A stretch of DNA of 64,000 nt from Paenibacillus brevis (GTDB lineage: Bacteria; Bacillota; Bacilli; Paenibacillales; Paenibacillaceae), in contig NZ_JAHLQJ010000002.1 of NCBI RefSeq assembly GCF_018919145.1, positions 310,001 through 374,000 of the forward strand, in the 5' to 3' direction. Under the pieces are notes generated by a model. That model made no database searches. It was given only the letters and a program-made list of their open reading frames with translations, and had not been told where the DNA came from. Positions 45,891 to 53,254 of the stretch are shown here, piece after piece; the first letter of the stretch is position 1, and every line of letters starts with the position of its first letter. The position numbers and the translations under genes are program-made.

Positions 45891-46664
45891 ATGAAGATGA
45901 TGGAGAATACACACGGAAGCGGAGTTCCCACGGTATCTATTTTCGGAATACCCGTCAGCAAGTGGGGGATGCGCGATACAGTCAACCATTTATGTGAAGC
46001 GGTGGAGAGCGGCAAGCCGCACCAAATCATCACGGCTAACCCGATTATGGTTATGGCTGCACTGGAGGATCCGGCTTATAACGCCATTATGCGGGAAGCT
46101 GAGTTGATCGTTCCGGATGGCACCGGTGTGGTCTGGGCGGCACAAAAGGCTGGTGAACCGATTGAAGAACGGGTTCCTGGGATTGAGCTTCTTCATGAGT
46201 TAATGAAGCAGGGGCAGCAACGAGGCTGGAAGGTCTACTTGCTGGGTTCCACGAAGGAAGTGATTCAGGAGACTGCTCTGCGGTTAACGGAGCAATATCC
46301 GGGCGTTGCAATTGTGGGAGCTCGTGACGGATACTTCGGGCCGGATCAGGATCAGGAAGTCATCGATGGCATCAGAGCCGTCTCGCCGCAGCTTCTATTC
46401 GTGGCCCGCGGGGCTGATACGCAGGAACCGTGGATTCACAAATACAAACACTCTCTAGGTGTGCCGTTGATGATGGGAGTTGGAGGAAGCTTCGATGTGA
46501 TCTCAGGCAAGACCAAGCGGGCACCGAAGGCCTTCCAAAAGCTTCGGCTTGAATGGCTTTACCGTCTGCTTTCCGAACCATCACGACTGCCGAGAATGGC
46601 TGCGCTGCCGAAATTCTTCGTGCGGGTACTGCGTGAGGGAGAAAACCTGAAGAAAAGTAGCTAA
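45891..46664 (+). CDS. tagA: WecG/TagA/CpsF-family glycosyltransferase (N-acetylmannosaminyltransferase)
   Basis: A 257-residue GT26 enzyme. The family core is visible as ITANPIMVMAALEDPAYN, ELIVPDGTGVVWAAQ and VGARDGYFGP, with a Leu/Arg-rich amphipathic C-terminus that associates with membrane. TagA adds ManNAc from UDP-ManNAc to lipid-linked GlcNAc, the second step of the SCWP or teichoic-acid linkage unit. MnaA (22625) makes its donor and TagO (next gene) its acceptor. AGGAGG is 4 bases before ATG 45891 and 10 before in-frame ATG 45897, which may be the true start. Confidence 0.93.
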   Translation: MKMMENTHGSGVPTVSIFGIPVSKWGMRDTVNHLCEAVESGKPHQIITANPIMVMAALEDPAYNAIMREAELIVPDGTGVVWAAQKAGEPIEERVPGIELLHELMKQGQQRGWKVYLLGSTKEVIQETALRLTEQYPGVAIVGARDGYFGPDQDQEVIDGIRAVSPQLLFVARGADTQEPWIHKYKHSLGVPLMMGVGGSFDVISGKTKRAPKAFQKLRLEWLYRLLSEPSRLPRMAALPKFFVRVLREGENLKKSS

Positions 46665-46713
46665 TTCAATGGATTTTGCTGCAAAATGGCCTAATATTGC
46701 TCAAATACGAAGG

Positions 46714-46742
46714 TTGGTCTTTCTCCTGAAACGGAGTATAAT
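46714..46742 (+). promoter_or_regulatory. sigma-A promoter of tagO
   Basis: TTGGTC (46714-46719), 17-base spacer, TATAAT (46737-46742). It shows that tagO can be transcribed separately from csaB-tagA. Confidence 0.75.
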
Positions 46743-46777
46743 TCATTCCGGCAGAATAAATGGGGGTTGAACTACGC

Positions 46778-47899
46778 ATGTGGATGATTTATACCATCGG
46801 ATTTGTAGTCTCACTGGGACTTGCTTTGGGACTGACACCGTTGGTCAAGCGATTTGCTCATAAGGTTGGCGCGGTCGATGTGCCGAACGCCCGTAAAGTG
46901 CATACAACAATCATGCCGAGACTCGGCGGATTAGCGATATTTATGGCTTTTATGGTTACTTTCTTTCTGGTGATTCCATTCTTACCTATCGATCTTACTG
47001 CCAGAGAATTGAACTTCATCAAGGCGTTTCTTGTGGGAGGAACCATTACGATTCTTCTTGGTGCTCTCGATGATCGCTTCGATCTTCCGGCCAAGCTGAA
47101 GTTTGTAGTTCAGATTGCCACGGCTTGTGTGGTTGTCTTCGGCTTCGATATTAAGCTGGAATTCGCCAATATTCCGTTCCACACCTATGCTTCGGTCGAG
47201 AGCTGGGTTGCAATCCCGTTCACGATTCTCTGGATCGTCGGGGTTACAAATGCCATTAACCTGATTGACGGATTGGATGGCTTGGCTGCGGGGGTATCCG
47301 CAATTGCCATCGGCACCATTGCCGTTATGGCGTTTTTGATGGGCAATGTAATTGTTGTACTGATCAGCTTGCTGTTGCTGGGCAGTATTATTGGCTTTCT
47401 GTACTTTAATTTTCATCCGGCTAAAATTTTTATGGGCGATTCCGGTGCCCTGTTCCTTGGATTCAGCCTGGCACTGCTGTCATTGCTCGGGTTCAAGCAG
47501 GTTGCAATCGTATCCTTCCTGACACCGCTCATTCTGATCGGAGTACCGCTCTCGGACACGATGTTCGCAATCGTGCGCCGCTGGATGCAGAAGAAGCCGA
47601 TCTTTTCGCCGGATAAGGGCCATCTGCATCACTGCCTGCGCGAGCTGGGCTTCAGCCATCGGCAGACTGTACTGATCATTTATGCTATTGCTGCATTCTT
47701 TGGCATTCTGGCCGTCATTCAATCATCGGCAGCCATGTATAACGCCAACTGGGTTACCTTCGTCGTCATCTGCGTCATGGTCTTCTTCCTGCAGATCGGC
47801 GCCGAGGTCATCGGCCTGATCGGCAAGACCAAGCGGCCGCTGCTCGATTTCTTCGCACGCCTGCGCATGAAGGCCGGCGCGGAGCGCGGCTCGAAGTAA
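46778..47899 (+). CDS. tagO: undecaprenyl-phosphate GlcNAc-1-phosphate transferase TagO/WecA
   Basis: A 373-residue membrane enzyme with about 10-11 helices that transfers GlcNAc-1-P from UDP-GlcNAc to undecaprenyl phosphate, starting synthesis of wall polymers. Catalytic signatures are DDRFDLPAK (about 98-106), NLIDGLDGLAAG, MGDSGALFLGF and the cytoplasmic HLHHCLRELG loop (about 283-292). ATG 46778 follows GGGGGTTGA by about 8 bases and starts the first helix. The last ~25 residues are basic and lie in a GC-rich stretch. A terminator follows. Confidence 0.96.
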   Translation: MWMIYTIGFVVSLGLALGLTPLVKRFAHKVGAVDVPNARKVHTTIMPRLGGLAIFMAFMVTFFLVIPFLPIDLTARELNFIKAFLVGGTITILLGALDDRFDLPAKLKFVVQIATACVVVFGFDIKLEFANIPFHTYASVESWVAIPFTILWIVGVTNAINLIDGLDGLAAGVSAIAIGTIAVMAFLMGNVIVVLISLLLLGSIIGFLYFNFHPAKIFMGDSGALFLGFSLALLSLLGFKQVAIVSFLTPLILIGVPLSDTMFAIVRRWMQKKPIFSPDKGHLHHCLRELGFSHRQTVLIIYAIAAFFGILAVIQSSAAMYNANWVTFVVICVMVFFLQIGAEVIGLIGKTKRPLLDFFARLRMKAGAERGSK

Positions 47900-47924
47900 A
47901 TGGAATTATAAGTTCATTTTATAG

Positions 47925-47958
47925 AAGTCCCGAGCACATTGCGTGCTGGGGACTTTTT
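47925..47958 (+). terminator. intrinsic terminator after tagO
   Basis: AGTCCCGAGCAC pairs with GTGCTGGGGACT (one mismatch) around a 5-base loop, followed by TTTTTT. Confidence 0.93.
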
Positions 47959-48070
47959 TGTGATTAAACCACCTTATTAGGGTTTTTATGTAAAAAAGAT
48001 ATAATATTTTTCAATTGAATTTTGTCGGTTTTCTAAATTTCGGACTACCCTTTTCCGATAACAACACTAT

Positions 48071-48098
48071 ACGACTTTTTGGACGGTTTCCTGTACTA
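48071..48098 (+). promoter_or_regulatory. ECF-sigma-like promoter of the SlhA-like gene
   Basis: ACGAC (48071-48075) followed by TTTTTGGA, and TGTACTA (48092-48098) after a 16-base spacer. The block CTTTTTGGA and the spacing match the element upstream of the S-layer gene (52891). The -10 part is weak, so this is tentative. A separate TATAAT at about 48000 has no good -35. Confidence 0.4.
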
Positions 48099-48141
48099 GG
48101 GAACTACACTAAACAATCCAATACAAAGGAGAGAATCATTC

Positions 48142-51100
48142 ATGCAACGTTTCAAGAAGCCGTTCATATGGCTTGCACTTATTTCACTGGTTCTGACACT
48201 TGTTCCTCCCGGCCTTTCTCCAAAGGCAAGTGCAGCAAACGGAACAACTTATTTTAGCCCGGATATTATGGGGATACGTGACACTGCTAACCTGGATGTC
48301 TCGACTCTAGCTAAACCTGGTGACGCTTTGCGCAAAGTAGTTTACTTAACTAATAGTGCTAATCTCAGCATTAGCGGAAGCTACTCCAAGGTGTCAGGAG
48401 ATTCCTTGAAGGCGCAGGTTGATTTGCTTATATATGATGGGAGTAAATGGACCGAAGATAAACTTCATTCCGCTCCTGGTACAGTACAAAAGGACCCATC
48501 AGATCCGAATCGCTTTCTTGCCAATAATTTGACGCTTTTTCCGGGATTGAATCGAATCACCTTTTCAGGGAAGTTTGGCAATGCAGAAGGCTCCGAATCC
48601 TTTTATGTCCTCTATGATAAAGTTCCATATGTGACCAAGCTGGTTGTTTCCGGGACAGGCCTGCTCACGGATATCAATTTAAATGAAGGTTCGAGGGTTG
48701 TCGTTAAGAACTCCCGTGTCTCCTTGATGGGGGAAGTCTATAATACGACGAAGGCGACTGTTTCGGTTAACGGCGGAACTGAGCTTAACACAAATGTGTA
48801 CAACAATCAGCTGGCCACACCGCCATTAACGCTGACTCCCGGACTTAACAAGGTGAAAATTACATTCTCAAATTCAACAGACTCTGTTGAAGTCCTGCGC
48901 GACATTTACTATTTTACAGATCAAAATCCGTTTATTGGATTGTATGTCCTTGATGATACTGTAAAGGAATATGATATTTTGAATAATGTCCCTTCGGTGA
49001 AGGATAATGGACAGACAACAGCTGGGATGGTTGGCCAGTTTTTGGTTCCGTATACTTCGGATCCATTTTCATTAAGTAACTTAGAGATTTCTGTTGATGG
49101 TACACCCGTAACTTTCACATCGCTAGCACCGAACTTATATAATACATCCGGTGCCTTTACGATGACGAACTCTACGGAGGAGGTTGTAATTGAGGATGGA
49201 ACCGGTCCGGCATACCGATTGATTACAGCGAGACTAAGTCCCTACACGCTGTCGATAGACCCCGCTACTGCTGTTACAGCTAAAGAGCAGATGCCGACGA
49301 TCAAAGTGACCTACACTTATCCTAATGCAGCTACAGCTCCTTACGAGGCTAGTTTACAAAAGAAATTCTTGCTGAGTAATAATGTAACAATCACAGCCAT
49401 GAAGCTTTTGCCTGACTATGTAAGTACAAATAATGGGGATATAACTAACGTAAGTCAGGTTAATCTAAGTGGTTCTCAGGTCAGCAGTAATGAGTTTTAT
49501 ATCCTGGTAGAGACTAACAGCGCCCCAGCGTCATGGGATAGTCTGAAGGGGACGTATATGCCGCTGGCCAGTGCTAATGTGGTCATATCTACACCAGCAG
49601 TCCAGGCAACGAAGAAAAATAGTGCTGGTAATAGTGTGCCTGTTTCCAACACGTATATTTACAAGATCAGCAATTTCGCAAATGGTCAACAAAGTGTTCA
49701 ATTCAAGTTTGATAATTCTGGAGCGTATACTGCGCAAATTTCATATGCATCGAAGAGCTATATTAATGTAGATAATTTAGTTGATGGACAAACCTATCCT
49801 TATAATTCAGCAAATCAAACGGTACAGGCGTTTCCGATTACGGGCCAATATATCGGATTTCCGAATATCGAAAATGCCCAGTACTTTGTGAACGGGATAG
49901 ATGGTTCTACTCTTGATTCTACCCAGGGGGCATCGACTGATCTAGGAGTTACTGCTACAGATACAGATTTTAAATTGAGCCTGAATATCTCTACTAACGG
50001 TCCGTTAGTTACAGGGGAGAACAGAATCGAGTTTAGAGGAGTCTCTCTTGATGCTGCCGGTAACCGCCAAGTCGTGAGCAAGGTTATCCGGTTCTACATT
50101 ATTGACGAGAATGTAGCTACGATTACCGAGTTCAAGCCTGCAAAGGTTCCTGCCACAGGGCAATCCCGGGTGGTATTTCCCACTTGGACGGATTTTAATA
50201 CGAATCCAAGATCAACAGTAACTGAAGAGACTATTCGAAAGATTCTTGAGTTGCCGACAGAATTTACTTATAGTGATGAGAAATATACGACAAGTGAACA
50301 AGATTATGACTTGACAATTAGAGGTAGCGGCGCAAAGATTGTCAATCTGTATCAAGGTTCTACTAATTTACTCACAGTAAATATTCCTAGGGTTGGTGAT
50401 GCTCCGCTAGAGGGGCTTAAGCAATCCGGTTCTGCGTCAGAACCGATTTATTATGATGTAATCGGGAATGAAAATGACTTTATCATTCGGGTGCGAGCTT
50501 TCAAATTCGATGCTCCGGGAACCCATGTTTATAACCTGGAAATGATCAATAATACTGGCGCTCGCACAAATCAACGCCTTGAAATCACAAGAGAGGTTGC
50601 ACCGTATCGCCTTCTCGCACCACAGCCAACGGTTGGCGGGGATTACATCGTCAATAAAAACTTCATTCGTTTTGATATTGAAGCGGAAGGTGCTACAAAG
50701 GTTATCATCGGCAAAGAGGAAGCAATCCGCCGTACCGAGCCGGATAAGAGCAACCGCTTTACACTGGATTATGTGGGCCTTAAACCGGATAAGAGTAATA
50801 AAATCAAAATTCAGATTGTTCGTGGAGATACAACGTTGTCTGATGAGATAAATGTATATTATACAGGCACTGTCACCATAGACTCTCAATTTATGGCTGA
50901 AAAGCCTGCAACGAAATACAGCGTGTTCAACAAGAAAGTTGAACTTTCGTTCCCTAAAGGTACTGTAATGCAATCGGCTGCTATGAATAATGACCGGATC
51001 ACGAAGTTTTATCCTGACACCAAGCTGTTGTTTGGTATTGCAGATCCGAAGGATGGCGTTGTGGAACGTCGTAACGATTATGGTGTGCTGATTGGCAATA

Positions 51101-52167
51101 ACTCCGATATCAACAATGGGTATCACATTCCTGCGATTTATCCGAGCCGGTTCGCCTCTAAAGATGATACGTATAATTTCATCCGTGTGTCTGATATTTA
51201 CTGGATCAGTGGCGGCCTAGGGGAATTGGGGAATAAAGGAGATATAGCAGGGTACAAGCCTGCTACGAACGGCATCGCGCCTTATTCAACAGAAGGGATC
51301 TTCACTGCTTTTGAAAAAGAACGTGAAGTTGTTCCTTCGCAACGCGGTAGCTTGAAATTATCCTATGACTCAAATGTAGTTGATGAGGCGGGTTCGCTTG
51401 TCACTGTATTCCGATTTGTTGATGAAGGTGGATATGGAAGATGGGAACCTGTCGCTGGTGAAATAGATACGAAATCCCATACGATTACTGTTCCATTTGA
51501 TAAGTTTGGGTATTATACGGTAATGAAGCTAAGCAGAAGTTATACAGATATTACGAATCATCCTTGGGCTCGAAATCTTCTCAATGGACTCTATTCCAAG
51601 GGAATCATGCAGCCGCTACGTGCAGATGCATTTGGTGCTGATGATCAGACGACTCGCGGTGAATTTGCCACTTTACTCGTCAAGGGCCTGAGCATTCCGA
51701 TTAACGCAGATGAGAGTCAGCAGACCTTCTTTGATGTTCAGTTTGAAACGAAGACTGCTACATGGGATTTTGAACACCTTGAGACTGCTGCCAGAGCAGG
51801 AATTATTACAGGCCGCTCTGAAGGCTTCTTCTATCCGAATATGCCGATTACTAGAGAAGAAGCAGCGGTGATGATTGCTCGGGCGATGAAATCGTCGTTG
51901 AAGCTTCCGGTAAATGATCAGAAGCTGAAGGATAGCCTGGCGAAGTCATTCTTGGATTCTGGAAAGATGGATTACTATGCGCTTCCGGCAATTTCCGCTG
52001 TGACAAAAGCGAAAATTATGTCTGGCAGTGCGGTAACTCTTCCAGGGGCCAAGAAAGCTTCCTATAATTTCAATCCGGATAGTAATATGACTAGAGCAGA
52101 AGCAGCAAAAATTACAATAGAACTTTTAAAGAAGACGACAAGCATATTCCCTAAAAACTTCAGTTAA
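48142..52167 (+). CDS. slhA: SLH-domain cell-surface protein, SlhA-like
   Basis: A 1,341-residue secreted protein. A signal peptide (about 1-32, ending SASA) is followed by ~1,050 residues of beta-rich, Ig-like modules with no recognised catalytic motif. Three SLH domains lie at the C-terminus (about 1133-1335) with motifs TRGE, TREE and TRAE. Length, C-terminal SLH and position after csaB-tagA-tagO and before the S-layer gene agree with slhA of Paenibacillus alvei, reported to affect swarming and biofilm formation. A structural or adhesive wall role is likely. AAAGGAGAG precedes the ATG. Base composition is more AT-rich than in the neighbouring biosynthetic genes. Confidence 0.85.
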   Translation: MQRFKKPFIWLALISLVLTLVPPGLSPKASAANGTTYFSPDIMGIRDTANLDVSTLAKPGDALRKVVYLTNSANLSISGSYSKVSGDSLKAQVDLLIYDGSKWTEDKLHSAPGTVQKDPSDPNRFLANNLTLFPGLNRITFSGKFGNAEGSESFYVLYDKVPYVTKLVVSGTGLLTDINLNEGSRVVVKNSRVSLMGEVYNTTKATVSVNGGTELNTNVYNNQLATPPLTLTPGLNKVKITFSNSTDSVEVLRDIYYFTDQNPFIGLYVLDDTVKEYDILNNVPSVKDNGQTTAGMVGQFLVPYTSDPFSLSNLEISVDGTPVTFTSLAPNLYNTSGAFTMTNSTEEVVIEDGTGPAYRLITARLSPYTLSIDPATAVTAKEQMPTIKVTYTYPNAATAPYEASLQKKFLLSNNVTITAMKLLPDYVSTNNGDITNVSQVNLSGSQVSSNEFYILVETNSAPASWDSLKGTYMPLASANVVISTPAVQATKKNSAGNSVPVSNTYIYKISNFANGQQSVQFKFDNSGAYTAQISYASKSYINVDNLVDGQTYPYNSANQTVQAFPITGQYIGFPNIENAQYFVNGIDGSTLDSTQGASTDLGVTATDTDFKLSLNISTNGPLVTGENRIEFRGVSLDAAGNRQVVSKVIRFYIIDENVATITEFKPAKVPATGQSRVVFPTWTDFNTNPRSTVTEETIRKILELPTEFTYSDEKYTTSEQDYDLTIRGSGAKIVNLYQGSTNLLTVNIPRVGDAPLEGLKQSGSASEPIYYDVIGNENDFIIRVRAFKFDAPGTHVYNLEMINNTGARTNQRLEITREVAPYRLLAPQPTVGGDYIVNKNFIRFDIEAEGATKVIIGKEEAIRRTEPDKSNRFTLDYVGLKPDKSNKIKIQIVRGDTTLSDEINVYYTGTVTIDSQFMAEKPATKYSVFNKKVELSFPKGTVMQSAAMNNDRITKFYPDTKLLFGIADPKDGVVERRNDYGVLIGNNSDINNGYHIPAIYPSRFASKDDTYNFIRVSDIYWISGGLGELGNKGDIAGYKPATNGIAPYSTEGIFTAFEKEREVVPSQRGSLKLSYDSNVVDEAGSLVTVFRFVDEGGYGRWEPVAGEIDTKSHTITVPFDKFGYYTVMKLSRSYTDITNHPWARNLLNGLYSKGIMQPLRADAFGADDQTTRGEFATLLVKGLSIPINADESQQTFFDVQFETKTATWDFEHLETAARAGIITGRSEGFFYPNMPITREEAAVMIARAMKSSLKLPVNDQKLKDSLAKSFLDSGKMDYYALPAISAVTKAKIMSGSAVTLPGAKKASYNFNPDSNMTRAEAAKITIELLKKTTSIFPKNFS

Positions 52168-52186
52168 TTTAGAAGGGATTAAGATG

Positions 52187-52236
52187 AAGCTCCCCTTGTC
52201 CATGTATCATTAGGCAAGGGGAGCTTTCTTTTCCAA
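52187..52236 (+). terminator. intrinsic terminator after slhA
   Basis: AAGCTCCCCTTG pairs perfectly with CAAGGGGAGCTT, 16-base loop, followed by TCTTTT. Confidence 0.92.
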
Positions 52237-52246
52237 TTACATCTTT

Positions 52247-52275
52247 TTGTATTTTTCCTCACTTTAGGATACAAT
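52247..52275 (+). promoter_or_regulatory. sigma-A promoter of the 113-residue gene
   Basis: TTGTAT (52247-52252), 17-base spacer, TACAAT (52270-52275). Confidence 0.65.
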
Positions 52276-52317
52276 AGCAAAGTGATAGACATTTTCGCAA
52301 AGGGTGAAATGATACAG

Positions 52318-52659
52318 ATGAAACCGATTTTATCTAAACCGCAGCTGGGATACTCGAAAGCCAAGAAAAAGTTTGAGGATAAATCCAAGGTGCTGGAGAA
52401 GCGGATCGAAGAAACCGCCAAGCTTCAGGAAGTCACTCAGGAAGTAATGGAAGGGTTAGTCATTGAGACAGGTTTCCATGATGCATTTAACGATTTGCGT
52501 ACAGCGGAAGATGAGTTAATTGAATGGTCCCACAACACGATGAAGCATGAGAAGACTTATAAGGACAACAAACAAGCAATTGACGACATGTACGTTAAGC
52601 TGGAGAGCGATCCGCAGATGCGGGCACGGATTATCCAGCTTGCGATGAGAGTGAGATAG
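52318..52659 (+). CDS. small soluble protein of unknown function between slhA and the S-layer gene
   Basis: A 113-residue, highly charged, almost wholly helical protein (Lys/Glu-rich, likely coiled coil over about 15-95) without signal peptide or membrane segment. No family is recognised with confidence; a loose resemblance to YlbF/YmcA-type helical proteins is noted but not claimed. It has its own sigma-A promoter and is flanked by strong terminators, so it is an independent unit in the surface cluster. ATG 52318 is chosen because AAAGGGTGA (52299-52307) lies 10 bases upstream; the in-frame ATG 52309 is too close. Confidence 0.75.
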   Translation: MKPILSKPQLGYSKAKKKFEDKSKVLEKRIEETAKLQEVTQEVMEGLVIETGFHDAFNDLRTAEDELIEWSHNTMKHEKTYKDNKQAIDDMYVKLESDPQMRARIIQLAMRVR

Positions 52660-52688
52660 AACGGAGAATATCCGCTCCATATAATTTT

Positions 52689-52721
52689 AAATAAGACGTC
52701 CAATTTTGGACGTCTTATTTA
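52689..52721 (+). terminator. terminator (bidirectional) after the small gene
   Basis: AAATAAGACGTCC pairs perfectly with GGACGTCTTATTT around a 5-base loop; T-rich on the right and A-rich on the left, so it could work in both directions. Confidence 0.92.
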
Positions 52722-52890
52722 CGTTTGAGAATCATAAATTATGGGTATTGGTTATGGAAAATGTTACTTAGTGACTGTAATTTTCAGGGATGTTATACTA
52801 ATTTCCGTCAGGCGGTATAAGATGCAAAAAGATGAAAAAGCGGCTAACCTTGCCAAAGGTAACAATCTTGCAATTTTTTTTAAAACGGCC

Positions 52891-52918
52891 GCAACTTTTT
52901 GGAACTACCTGCGTTTAA
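52891..52918 (+). promoter_or_regulatory. ECF-sigma-like upstream promoter of the S-layer gene
   Basis: GCAAC (52891-52895), 16-base spacer beginning TTTTTGGA, then CGTTTAA (52912-52918). AAC and CGT elements 16 bases apart are the pattern of ECF sigma factors. About 340 bases upstream of the signal-peptide start. The 52660-53254 gap holds this, a sigma-A promoter and the leader described below. Confidence 0.55.
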
Positions 52919-53017
52919 GATATAGAACGTAAACAAGAACAATGATAATAATGCCGTGATTAGACATTCCAGTATGTTCCTCGTAGGGAATCTTGTCTAT
53001 CTATTAGAAAAATTAGC

Positions 53018-53046
53018 TTTACGGCACTATCGACTCATTGTATAAT
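53018..53046 (+). promoter_or_regulatory. sigma-A promoter of the S-layer gene
   Basis: TTTACG (53018-53023), 17-base spacer, consensus TATAAT (53041-53046). RNA would start near 53053, giving a 5' leader of about 200 bases before ATG 53255, typical for abundant, stable S-layer mRNAs. Confidence 0.75.
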
Positions 53047-53112
53047 GTTTAGGTAGGATTAGGAAACTAGTCTATTTCTACGTTCTATGTGGTGTGGAAA
53101 TGTTTACAAGTT

Positions 53113-53185
53113 TCTGCGGCTTGCCCGCAGACCTAATTTATAGGAAACCTGCTCAGGCTCTGGAAAGGGGGTGCAATGGCTAATG
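53113..53185 (+). promoter_or_regulatory. S-layer mRNA leader: stable hairpin and a first ribosome-binding site
   Basis: TCTGCGG and CCGCAGA (53113-53131) form a 7-bp hairpin. AAAGGGGGTG (53164-53173) is followed at 9 bases by ATG 53183, in frame with the S-layer gene and 24 codons before the signal peptide. ATG 53176, overlapping, opens a four-codon frame (Met-Ala-Asn-Glu-stop). Confidence 0.6.
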
Positions 53186-53254
53186 AGTAACACGAGCTAT
53201 TCATTTAAAGAAAATTCTCATGTGATAGTTAATCAAGGAGGAGAAAAAAAGGTT

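Noticed and set aside
52741..52932. 63-codon frame upstream of the S-layer gene
   Set aside because: No ribosome-binding site, odd composition, and it covers the ECF-like promoter; probably regulatory DNA.
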